From positions 112,442,412-112,506,411 of the forward strand of contig CM070562.1 in NCBI GenBank assembly GCA_036346405.1: DNA of 64,000 bases, given 5' to 3'. A program made the position numbers and the translations under genes. This DNA comes from Phyllostachys edulis (taxonomy: Eukaryota; Streptophyta; Magnoliopsida; Poales; Poaceae). The notes below the pieces were generated by a model. That model made no database searches, was not told the DNA's origin, and was given only the letters and a program-made list of their open reading frames with translations. Positions within the stretch are counted from its first letter, which is position 1, and every line of letters begins with the position of its first letter. Below are positions 1-9,902 of the stretch, piece by piece.

Positions 1-138
1 TTATGCTGCTGATCTCTGCATGCTTTCTTCCTTGTTCGTCAGTACGTAGCTAGGTTGCTTAGCACTAGTTCATCGATGGAGTCGACCTACCTACGTTGCC
101 AGACGACCTCGTCGTCTGCAGTGCGCTGTGCGCACCTG

Positions 139-921
139 CTACCGCGTCATGACGCGGCTGCAGAGGCGCGACACATCCGACGGCCGCACCGGCTTGATCA
201 AAAACTCCTCCGCCCCCTCCTCCAGGCACCGCCGGATTCTCGTCGGCGAATTCTCCGACGACATGATCACCACCGGGATCTCCTTCAGCTCCGCCGACTC
301 CTGCAAATTAATTAATGCACCCGCATTGGCCCAATCAATCCACAGATCTATTACAAGACAAATCAACAGATGAGCGCAAAGAGAGAAACTGGCATGGAGC
401 TGACCTTGACCCGCTTGAGGAGGTCGTACCCGGTCATCTCCGGCATACAGTAATCCGTGATGATCATATGAACATCCCGATCCTGTTACATACGAAGGCT
501 CAACTTGTTCAGTACACGGTAGTAATGCTAAAGAGAAGGGACATAACATGCACCGATCCAACAGATATACATACCCGACTGAGAACCTCCAACGCTCTCT
601 TTCCACTGTCCACCGTGGTAACTGCAGCAAGCCAACAAATGAAACTTCAGTATCGGAGCAAGGATTTTTATTTCTTTCTACAAAAGAAAACAAGTTGTTC
701 AGATGCAGAAACTGCACGCTGACATATACATCCATCACCCGATCAAGCTGTCTACACAGATTTGCACTTTGTTCTCAATTACAGCGCGCGCATCCATTAT
801 TCAAGTCCTGAAATGAAATGGTACCTCGATACTTGGAGCTGCAGAGGAGCCTCGAGATGACAGCACGGTCGACGATGCTATCGTCCACGGCGAGGACGTG
901 CGGCTCCGGCACCGTCGACAT
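139..921 (-). CDS. Type-A response regulator (cytokinin two-component signalling), 4 exons
   Basis: Exons read on the minus strand are 921-825, 621-575, 482-405 and 300-139. All junctions are GT-AG, phases agree, and the joined product is 127 residues. It is a stand-alone receiver domain: acidic pair D13-D14, phosphoacceptor D58 in MIITDYCMPE, conserved Ser in VVIMSSEN, and K110 in FLIKPVRP. The protein ends soon after the receiver and has no DNA-binding domain, which is the type-A layout. Type-A regulators are cytokinin-induced and act as negative feedback by taking phosphate from histidine phosphotransfer proteins (family knowledge). Exon 2 is only 47 nt and encodes TTVDSGKRALEVLSR. The ATG at 921 is preferred over the in-frame ATG at 999 because a TATA box overlaps the latter. 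The resemblance is to grass type-A regulators; the exact orthologue is not assigned. Confidence 0.93.
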
Positions 922-998
922 GAGACGAGACGGCAGTAGAGAATGGACCTTTTGCCGATTGACAAGCAATTGGGCAAAAATGGCACCAAGTCGAGGCA

Positions 999-1005
999 TT
1001 TTATA
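999..1005 (-). promoter_or_regulatory. TATA box of the response regulator gene
   Basis: On the minus strand the sequence reads TATAAAA, 78 nt upstream of the chosen ATG at 921. Transcription would be expected to start near 970. The box overlaps an in-frame upstream ATG at 999, so that ATG cannot be the normal start. Confidence 0.6.
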
Positions 1006-3341
1006 CAGGGGTACGTACTTAGCGAGGGACCGACCACAGAATAGAATAGAAACGAAAAGCGAGCATTAGCAAGCGGTTAAAAAAACACGGAAAGAGAAGA
1101 GAAGAGAAGGAAGCAGAGCAGGAGATGAGATGATATGTAACTAAATCTTGAGAACCGGGGTTGCTGAGGCGCCTAGGTATTATACTAGTACCTGTTCCAC
1201 ATGCCACAATTGAGCACTGACCCCAGGCAGATGACGAGAGTCCAAGTGTCATCCATGTCCTGCTCATCTAAATAAAAACATTGACAAGTCAACATAAGTG
1301 TGAGAAATTATGTGGTTAAATAACATGCTCGATCTCATCCATTTCATTCTCGATTCGATGAGTCACACGCTCATATGGTTTTGTTATAACTAGCCAAGAT
1401 CCGGATCTTCAGTAGTATATTGATTTGGTAGGCTATCCACGCTGCAAGAATAACAAATTCTGAAGCACCAAAGAAAACTCTTTTCCACGAGACGCACCAA
1501 CTATCCACGTTCAGTGCATTCAAGAGGGAATCTTTCGGACAAATTTTTTTGTGCGCAGCAACTACTACTCCCACCCAGTTCTTCAATTGAATTGGCTGAA
1601 GCATGCAATAATTCACATACTAATCAAGATATAAAAACCCAGAGATTCTGAAACATGATGTCTGACCTGAAGCTGAAGCTGGAGGGATGGAAAAGCCCCC
1701 CATTTTTAATTCCTGAAGTCAGTTTCTCTGCATCTGGACTGCCATTCGGAAGCCCACATCCAGCAATTGGCTTGTGATAGCAACGCGATTGGTCGCAGAA
1801 GAAGGGTTGCTGCTGCCGACCGATCTTGGGAGCTGCGCCTTTTTTTCTTTATGGAACAATTTATTATTCCGTACTTCAAAGGTGTCCAAGCGTCAGCCGT
1901 TCAAGTACGAGCTGCCGCTGTTGAGTAAACATCAGGGATCAGAAGCATAAGGTCAAGTAAAGAAAAATGCAATTCATCTGTTGCAGTTGAGAAACACAAG
2001 CACTAGAAGGCTAATGTCAACCGAATGATGTAATACTTTCCTTTGAGCTTCCATTCAAATTTGCTGCTAAGTGGGAAAAAAAATCTTACCCAGTTGGTGA
2101 GAACAAATTGGGTCTGGTTTCAAGATTCGGTTCAGGTTAAGGTATGAAGTGTGGTGAGAAATTTCCCTCTTCCCTACACCTAAAATTCCAATCAATTTCA
2201 TGAATCACTAGCGTCGAAAATGGTACAATTTTAGGTACTTGAAGCAAAAATCTACAGAACAAAAATGACATAATGTCATGTTCTTGAAGATGCGAATTAC
2301 GTGGCACAGTTCTTACTACTGGAGTTGTTCAACTCGGAGGCCATGTATTGTTGATTTGCATTACAGATTTGAATTAAGAGTAAACAATCTGCATAACACG
2401 ACATATCTTCTAGCAACCAGATGGCGTTATGGAGACATAGGGTCCCTGATTCAGGCTGCATTAAAGAAGAGCTCACATCAAGTACTAGTATTTGACATGT
2501 CATCTCAAAATTTTAATAGGTTGACATACACTTAACCACGCCACTACTTGTGATTGACAAGATCTTTAAGGTTTGGGCTCAATACTTTATGGAAATCAAC
2601 CATGGTACTGTGGATTTTAAACATCTAACATGGTCTGCCGACCACTGACTGCAGGATTGCAACAGTTCATCAACGACTGGCAGCATGCATAGAATGTGGC
2701 ACAACTAAGAGATGAATTACAGTGCAGGATACCATACAAGTAATGACTAATGGGATAATCCCCATGCCGAACATGGTTTCATCTAGAACGAGTAGTGAGA
2801 ACTCAAATCATCCAAGTATACCCAAATCGCATATGTGACAAGGGAACGACCGTTTAACTGCACGAAGAGAGTTGTAATAGTATAAATGAAGCACGATAAT
2901 ATGATAGGGATAAATTGAGCTGGGCTATAATTCTGTATCAATACAAGATTTCTGGGGCGGGCGCGGACGTGAAGCTGTGCTGGAGTCGCTTTGGGCGTCG
3001 CTTGAGCGCACGAAGGGGAAGGAGCAGGACTGCGGCTGGGCGTTTGAGGCGGGCACGTCTGAACCAGCAATCTTCTCGAGTTTCCGTGTGCGAAGCCGTC
3101 AGATGATGAACTTATAGATTGGTTGTTTTATAATAATGAGAATAAGTTGTTGTGATCGGCGCTGCGTTCACCTTAGTTCGTTGTGTGTTTTGCTATTATT
3201 CATTTATTTGTTTTCGTGTGCATCCTGCGCGTGTAACATGGTTATTTGTACCCTCGTATGAGTGATGAATAAAAACCTCATGCATTTTTTTATACGCGAA
3301 GTGTGGTGCTTAGGATCGTCCACCATCCTTATTTGATAGGG
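1006..3341. other. Intergenic, no gene recognised
   Basis: AT-rich DNA upstream of the response regulator. Only short, unconvincing reading frames occur. Around 2950-3105 there is a GC-rich patch followed by an AT-rich, 3'-UTR-like stretch with an AATAAA at about 3268. It could be the tail of a transcript on the plus strand, but the 63-residue frame at 2915-3106 resembles no family I know. Confidence 0.4.
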
Positions 3342-3349
3342 CCCGCGTA

Positions 3350-4686
3350 CAGGGGCGGCGGCAGGGGGGTGGGCACCCCCAAAAAAATTTACAAATTTTT
3401 GATTATATATACATATCAACAATAAGCATCAATTTAAGCTCTCAACTAATTCTGTAAGCAGTTTCTGGCCTACCGCATGCATATTTGACGTATAAAATGG
3501 ATCCACTACTTACTTTCTTGCATGCTTGACGTATACTACGTACCTCTGACCAAGGCGGTGACATTTTTGGCTTTTTCAAAATCTACATGATGTAAGTTTG
3601 ATGCATACTACGTACCTATGCAATTTTCATGTTCTCTTCCTTCTGCTGTTTTTTTTTCATGTCCGAGTATTTTTTTTTCATGTTCTAATTTTTGTCTCTT
3701 GCCTTAATTTTTTTTTGGGCCGTAGGTTCTTTTTTTCTCTGGGCTCAATATTTTAGGGGTTACGACCACGAAGGATGTAACCTCTAGAATCCTTACGACC
3801 ACGAGGGTCGTTAGCTTTAGGGGTTACGACCACAAAGGATGTGTGGTCTTTAATTAAATAAAGTAATATTTAGATATTTTAATCCTCATCACCTAGCCCC
3901 GAACTTTAAATGAATTTATAGTATGAACTCTTCTCCGATGAAATCATATCGGCAGTTCTCCTCCTCCTTGCTTGCCAGAGCCGAGGACGACGAGAGCGTC
4001 CCGAGTCGAAGTCGTCGAGAGGCCATTGCTCGACCACTAATACCGGCCACCAAGGTAGGGTAGGCCGCAGCGTTCCTTGCTTCTCCTCCCGACCTTCTCC
4101 ACCGGGACCTCCGCTAGTACGCCCGCCGTGGACGCTCTTCTCTCGATCCGGATTGGATATTTAGATTTGGGGAGCCAGGAGGGGGCGACAGTGGGCTAGC
4201 AGCTAGGGCGCTAGGTCACAGAGGAGGAGGCACGAGCGGCACTGCAAGCAAGGCGAGGCCAAGGCCGGAGGCCGAGCATGCCTTGCGGCGCAGAGGGAGC
4301 CAGAGCCTGTGCCGAGGCGGCTCCATTTCTGATTTGATATTTGGATTTAGGGGAGCTGGGGAGAGGGGCGGTGCAGGTGGGCTTGGGGCTAGGGCACTAG
4401 GTCACAGAGGGAGGAGCGCCAGAGCAAAGACCAAAGCCAAAGTGAGCGAGGCCGGCACCAAGGAGCCAAAGTGACTCAAGAGAGGAGCCAGCGCCAGCCG
4501 AGAGCTATTTAGGACTCTTTTATTAATGTAAGTTCTTATTTGAACTATTTGTATTGCACTATTAACTAATTTTGAACTTTTTGTGTAATTGTGTTGAACT
4601 TGTGAAATTACTTATATGTCGTACAAGATTTTTTTTTTATTCTTGAAGTGTGCACCCCCATCATAAAATTCCTGGCTCCGCCACTG
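3350..4686. mobile_element. Non-autonomous hAT-type DNA transposon with 8-bp target duplication
   Basis: The left end reads CAGGGGCGGCGGCAGG and the right end, read inward from the other strand, CAGTGGCGGAGCCAGG. These form imperfect terminal inverted repeats of the CAGGGGCGG(A)GCCAGG kind common in plant hAT elements. The flanks are an exact 8-bp duplication CCCGCGTA at 3342-3349 and 4687-4694, the hAT signature. The 1337-bp interior has no transposase frame. It holds a GC-rich segment (about 3950-4500) that looks unlike typical hAT filler and may be captured host DNA. It must have been mobilised by an enzyme from elsewhere. Strand cannot be assigned. Confidence 0.9.
4143..4420 (+). repeat. 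Two diverged copies of a ~95-bp segment inside the hAT element
   Basis: About 4143-4240 and 4323-4420 share the order GATTnGATATTTnGATTT, GGGAGC, GGGGCG, then GCTAGGGC.CTAGGTCACAGAGG. The copies start about 180 bp apart and differ by substitutions and small indels. A second short duplication lies at about 3754-3845, with TTAGGGGTTACGACCAC occurring twice. Confidence 0.6.
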
Positions 4687-5087
4687 CCCGCGTAAGGGCC
4701 TTAAGCTAGCAAGGGAGAGGTGGAGACGGGCGTCGTCCCTATCGCGATGGGCCCCGCATTGTGTTCTTTTCATTAATGCGGGCTATGGGCTAAAATGTGC
4801 ACATAGGGGGTTAGATGCCTCGGCTCATTCTTTAGGCTTTTCTTTGGGACGTAGCCAGTTTTTACAAGGATAGTTGTTTGTGTCCCAAGGCATAATGCAA
4901 AAGGGGAAATCCATCCCGAGGCGGAGCCCCTTGCGTTTTTAGGGGTTGAACTTAGGGAGGCTCTTTGCGTTCCAGGTGTGCTTCATTGGGTCCCCATCCA
5001 TCATCACGATGTAGTACACGCCCACCCTTGTCATGCAGATTAGTAAGTATGGACCTTCCTATTTGGATTCCAGCTTGCCGACCAAGG

Positions 5088-5282
5088 TTACGTTTGTGAG
5101 GTGATGAAGGTTGTTTTTCCCTCGTCCTCCTTCGCTAAGAATATTTGGTTGTAGCCGGAGTAGGCATCCAGGAAGCTCATCAATTCGTAACTAGAGGTCG
5201 CGTCCACGAGCTGGTCTATGCGAGGGAGCGGGAAGTCGTCTTTGTGGCATGCCTTTTTTAGGTCGGTAAAGTCCACACACAT
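5088..5282 (-). pseudogene. Gypsy reverse transcriptase fragment
   Basis: A 64-residue frame contains VDFTDLKKAC, FPLPRIDQLVD and SFLDAYSGYNQI, the N-terminal fingers and palm of a Ty3/Gypsy reverse transcriptase. The domain stops before the YVDD active site, where the sequence jumps to the 3' end of pol, so the fragment is inactive. Confidence 0.85.
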
Positions 5283-5611
5283 GCATCATTTACCATTGGA
5301 CTTCCGTACCAGAACGGGGTTGGATAGCCACTCCGGGTGCTTGACTTCTCGAATGATGTCAGCTTTCAGTAGCATTGCTACCTTGATCTTCGCGGATTCC
5401 TACATGTCGTGGACATGCAGCACACCTTTTGTTTTTTAGGTTTTGCCTAACTTTTGACCGCGAGACGATGCTCGATTGTTTCCCAAGCCACCCCTGAGAT
5501 GTCTTCGGGTGCCCAAGTGAAGATGTCTTTGTTCTCACGGCTCACAGAGGACCTTGAGCAGCTCCGCTTCGGCTTCGAGCGTGAGATCTACCCCCTAGGG
5601 CAACTGTCTTC

Positions 5612-6241
5612 TCAGGGACTACTTTTGCCAGAGGGACTCTCTTGAGCTGTCCTTCTGGCTTGGCTTTGGGTACCACCTTGCTGAGGATGGTCCTCGTGTC
5701 TTTTCACTTCCTGATCCACCATGTGGACATGACGCGTTTTTGCCGTGGCTTCTAGCTTTGTTTTCCTAGCGAGGTCTTCGTCTCGACGGACTGTGATTAC
5801 CCCTCCCGGTGTGGAGATCTTCATGCATAGGTAATTATGATGTGTGGTGTGACCTAAGTTGTTCAAGATGGTGTGCTCGAGGATAGCGTTGTACTGGTAA
5901 GACATGTTGACGACGTCGAATGCGATGATCTCCGTTTGAGATGAAGGGCCATTGCCGAAGGTTACGAGTAGGTCAATTCGACCTAGGGCCATCACCGGTC
6001 TACCCTTGAAGCCTATCAGTGGTATGCCCGACAGGGACAGACAGTCTCGGGGGATCATTATCCTGTCGAATGCTTCGGCAAAGAGAAGGTCGGCGGAGCT
6101 ACCTCTGTCCATGAGGATGCTCCTGACTTCAAAGTCCGCAATATTTGTGGAAATGACGAGGGTCCTAGTGTGGGAAATACAACCCCTCCACGTCCTCAGG
6201 TCCGAAGGTGATGGTGGATCTATTTGGCGTAGGCCTGCCAC
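5612..6241 (-). pseudogene. Gypsy gag-protease region, degenerate
   Basis: A 209-residue frame aligns with the protease part of the element at 55743-56231. Shared stretches include the IPLIGFKGRPVMALG region and NYLCMKI. The retropepsin motif reads LMDRGSSADLL, where D-G-[GS]-S would be expected, so a catalytic glycine has become arginine. The frame ends without continuing into reverse transcriptase. Confidence 0.75.
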
Positions 6242-6569
6242 TACCTCTTAAACCCTAGGCCTAGGGAGGACCCCCCCTAGTGATTGTGTTGATGATTCTT
6301 CGCTGGTGGTCTTCGCCCACAGCTTGGATGCTGGGTCTTTGTGGTGCTGCCGATAGTTCATTGTTCGATCGCCGCTCCTCTTAGCGCTCGCCACGGGATG
6401 GCCCCCAGTTCATGTAGTCCATCATGGGCGCTGTAGTGTGGTGTTCCTTGGTCATGTGCGACCCTTCGCCGTGAAGGTCGCACCACAGCACAGGTGCCTC
6501 AGCGCCGCCCCGCGTGTCCTTGTTGCAGTCACCACAGCCGCAATCGCCTCGCTTTCCTCCTTTGAGGGT

Positions 6570-6979
6570 GGATGGGCTATTTATAGAGTTACATCAGGGG
6601 TATGAGAGACTATAATGCTACCTCTAAAAAGACCCTGTAATTATAGGGGCTTCGTAGTCTTTACACCCTTCTATGCGTAGCTTTGTTGCACAGTGGACCT
6701 TTATAGACCTTGTCCACCATGTTTCTATTTCTGGTCCATAGGCACTCTTGACTCTGTTTGATCTGTACAAGGTGGACCAAGAGCGAAGCCTTCCTGGACC
6801 TATTTCGCTCCGTGCGATCTGGCCCTGGAGCGAAGCCTTCCTGGATTCTCTTCGTTGCAGGGTTTGTTGTACCCCTTCGCTCTGTATGAAGGGGTATCTG
6901 ACACCCTTCGACTGTGTTGAGGGTGCTCTTGCTTGAAGTCTTCGCTAGGTTGGTGGGGCCGGTGGCCGCCCCTACGACA
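6570..6979 (-). repeat. Partial 5' LTR of the deleted Gypsy element
   Basis: The outer edge begins TGTCGTAGGGGCGG on the minus strand, like the LTR at 43590-44164. A TATAAATA box lies at 6578-6585 (minus), and gag sequence starts immediately after. The R-U5 part, primer site and most of gag are therefore deleted at this junction. Confidence 0.7.
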
Positions 6980-7292
6980 ACAACTCGATGACCTTCGGTC
7001 ATCTCGACTTCATTCTGGTGAAGCGTACGAACGCATCATAAATGAGTGTAGCTAGAGCAGGGATTACAAGCGGATTCATATCCCTAACTGTGTGTTGTAA
7101 TGTCACTGTGACATTATCAACCTGGACCATCTAATGAAAAACTGAGGGAATAAGATGCGGTCGGCACCGTTGCACCCAAAAAAATATTGTAGCATTTTTT
7201 TAAAAAAAATCAACTAATATGGAGCATTCATTTGGTTACCAATGGATGGGTGAGATTCACCTAATGGTATGGTGATAGTGGAATGAATGAAA
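6980..7292. other. Short stretch without a recognised gene
   Basis: AT-rich sequence between the deleted Gypsy LTR and the LINE target site. It includes TTTGGTTACCAATGGATGGG at about 7233-7252, which looks like the edge of a small DNA transposon, but no paired terminus or duplication was found. Confidence 0.35.
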
Positions 7293-7303
7293 GGATATGA
7301 ATC

Positions 7304-9089
7304 GATGTCCTGCATTATATTTTAGAATTGGCATACCAAAATGGATGGCTATCACCGCTTAGTGGAAAATTTGTGAAAGCAAAGTTGTCTATGTACGCTG
7401 ATGATGCAATGATCTTCCTGTCGCCAATCAAAGAAGACGTTGACAACATAAAAGAGATTCTACGAGTTTTTGGAGAAGTAACAGGACTCAACATAAACAT
7501 CTCCAAAAGTGCCGCCATACCAATTCAATGCCAGTCGATTCCTCTATATGAAATTTTCCAAAATTTCCCGGCAACCCGTATGCATCTGCCATGTAAATAT
7601 CTTGGATTGCCGCTTTCGCACCGCAAGCCGGGGAAGACTTTATTCCAGCCTCTGCTTGAAAAGATTCAAGCGAGATTAAGTGGGTATCATAAGAACATGC
7701 TATCTCGTGCAGGGAGACTAGTAGCGCTAAATGCAGTCATCACATCCATACCGACGTACCACCAAACAGCTATGGAACTACCGTCCTGGGTCATAAAACA
7801 AATAGATAAACGGCGAAGAGCCTGGGTCTAGACTGGGAAGGACATTTACTTTGGAGGAAGTTGCTGGGTAAACTGGAGCAAGGTATGTCGTCCAAAAAAG
7901 TTCGGCGGTCCAGGGGTACTAGCGCTGAAACAGTTCAGTCGTGCCCTTCGCCTTCGCTGGCTTTGGTATCAATGGAAAGCGCCTGAAAAGCATTTGAACG
8001 GGATGCCATTACCAATAACTCAAACAGACCATGACTTATTCTGGGCATCCACAATGATAAGTATTGGTAAGGGTGACAAAGCAAATTTCTGGAAAGACAA
8101 ATGGGTAGGGGCAAGGCCGCTCAAAGATCTGGCTCCGGGACTGTTTGGCATTTCGGCTAGAAAAAATAAACTGGTGCAAGAAGCCATGCTTGGAGGGAAA
8201 TAGATAGTGGATCTTAGGAGGAAAATTACCGTGCACCTCATACACGAGTTTGTCAAAGTCCATTCCTTGGTCTGCCAAGTCACTCTTTCTCAAAATGAGG
8301 ATGACATAACTTGGAAATGGACAAGTTCCAGAATCTACTCAGCCAAGTCGGCGTACTTTGCGCAATTCTTGGGGCAGTGGAGGCCCCTTTCCAAAAACTT
8401 ATTTGGAATGTCTGTGCACCGCAAAAGTGTAAAATCTTCGCTTGAACTCTCATTCAGCAACGACTGCCGATGGCAGATGTCCTTGCACGCCGCCACATGC
8501 AAAACGATCATTGGCGTCCTTTATGTACTGATAACCCGGAGACAGCTATGCAACTGTTTGTTAAGTGTTCTTTTGCCAAGCAAATTTGGACCTTAGTGGC
8601 TACTTGGGTGCAACGAGCTAACCTAAATCCAATCCACTGGATATCTGGTCAAAAAATGGTGGAATGGTGGACCGATATTTTCCTTTCTGCAGATGGCAAC
8701 TGCAAGAAAGGGCAAGGCTCGCTAATAATCCTAATTTTTTGGCAGATCTGGAAAGAAAGAAATAGGCGGATTTTTCAACATCTCAGACAGACGCCAGTGG
8801 AACTAATGGCGGTCATCAAAGAAGAGGCCTGGACATAGACACAGAGTGGGACGACCAAGCTGCAGACCTTTCTGCAAGTTGGGGAGAACTCTCACGTTGG
8901 TGGGCTAGCTTAGGAAGGGTAGCCTTTGTAAATAATTGGGTGCGTGAGTTTTTCTGCGGGGTTCTTCTGTTTCTTTTCTTTTCCTGTTTTATTTTTTTCC
9001 TTCCCCCTCACCGGCCCTCTCGCCGGTTTTTGTAAATTTTTCCTTTCTTTAATGCAATAACGGTATTCTTGTCGTTCCCTCAAAAAAGA
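7304..9089 (+). mobile_element. 5'-truncated L1-type LINE with 11-bp target duplication
   Basis: Plus-strand L1 (non-LTR) retrotransposon containing only the 3' part of ORF2 and the 3' tail. The flanking duplication GGATATGAATC lies at 7293-7303 and 9090-9100. The 3' end finishes in a short A-rich tail (CAAAAAAGA). 5' truncation is the usual product of target-primed reverse transcription. The insertion lies inside exon 2 of the degraded Lunapark-like copy at 9101-9730. Confidence 0.88.
7328..8838 (+). pseudogene. L1 LINE ORF2 3' half (reverse transcriptase to zf-RVT), broken
   Basis: The frame opens just before the catalytic YADDAMIFL box (7396 onward) and runs through the thumb region, with KYLGLPLSHRK and AGRLVALNAVI. 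Stops occur at 7829-7831 and 8201-8203 in the same frame. A frameshift near 8400-8470 moves the reading to the C-terminal zinc-binding reverse transcriptase segment (VLARRHMQN, CTDNPETAMQLFVKC). It is not functional. Confidence 0.9.
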
Positions 9090-9100
9090 GGATATGAATC

Positions 9101-9730
9101 CATTACAAGCATGGTCAGTGCCTGAATGGGTTGCCTCCGGCTCAAATTCCGTCTTGTCGCCCTCCAGAAAGCATAAACGAATACCGGCACCTGGGCAGAA
9201 ATGAACAATTAATTCGTATGAACCCTGCATCAAAACAGCATGCACATCCATGCAGCTTGCGTATCCCAAGCAGGCGAATAAATAAACATATATAAAATCT
9301 TTGGAAATAAAACCACGTAATAATCGAGCGGTTGATTAACCGATAAATATATGAAGTCCGAGTGTGTGGACTAGACAGCAATATAATCTAAGCTATTACG
9401 TAATTCTAGTCTCTAGAGATCGTCCACCTCGGCAAGCATCACCGCATGCATGCATGTCGAAAGAGCTAAACTTGGACGCGAATTGCATGCGCAAGGATAT
9501 ATAGTTAAACTCTGATTGATTCCTCCCACACAGAAGCAAACACCTGAGCCTGAGCCTGAGCCCGAGGCCCTCCAAAAGCAATCAAGAGGGGCAGCAAAAC
9601 CTCACCTGACCTCGAGGTTGAAGGAGACGAAGGCGAGCTTCCGACCAACCAGGCGAAAACCGGAAGCCGCGGCGCGGAGGCGAGACCAGACGCCGGAGAG
9701 GAATCCGACGCGATCATCGCCGGTGGCCAT
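9101..9730 (-). pseudogene. Lunapark-like gene copy, N-terminal part, disrupted
   Basis: Exon 1 (9730-9611) encodes 40 residues starting MATGDDRVGFLSGVW and ending AFVSFNLE. Exon 2 (9190-9101) continues VPVFVYAFWRATRR and stops at the LINE target site. The joined reading aligns with the neighbour at 15409-27753 (GSFSGVW, SLSLEVVAFIYAVWTARRR). The copy lacks about 20 residues between the start and the first membrane segment. The donor GTCAGG is weak, so the exon 1 edge is uncertain. Beyond the LINE no further homologous exon was found. Lunapark proteins shape endoplasmic reticulum three-way junctions, but this copy cannot make a complete one. Confidence 0.65.
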
Positions 9731-9902
9731 GTGTTCCGGGCGGCGTAGGGTGTTTCCTCTTGTCTTTTTTGGGTGGGAAATGGCAATGGCAATGGCAATG
9801 GAGTTCACAAACCAAACCTATTACAAACGCGTGCCCACTACTGCACTACCTACTAATATCAACCTTTCAGGGGGGGGATCATAGCTAATAATGCAATGTA
9901 AC

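Larger units (their letters stand above)
4850..6979 (-). mobile_element. Internally deleted Ty3/Gypsy retrotransposon (Tat-like)
   Basis: In minus orientation the order is partial LTR (6979 to about 6570), gag zinc-knuckle tail (about 6560-6350), protease region (6241-5612), a reverse transcriptase fragment (5282-5088), then sequence matching the far 3' end of pol (about 5080-4850). Most of gag, the rest of reverse transcriptase, RNase H and most of integrase are gone. The sequences closely track the larger element at 43590-64000, for example TTTGCGTTCCA and the gag segment CDLHGEGSH, so it is the same family. No 3' LTR or target duplication could be identified. Confidence 0.8.

Noticed and set aside
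922..999. Upstream in-frame ATG at 999 for the response regulator
   Set aside because: A TATA box overlaps it, and the extra 26 residues do not belong to the receiver domain.
2915..3106. 63-residue plus-strand frame in a GC-rich patch
   Set aside because: No recognisable motif, start context or exon partner.
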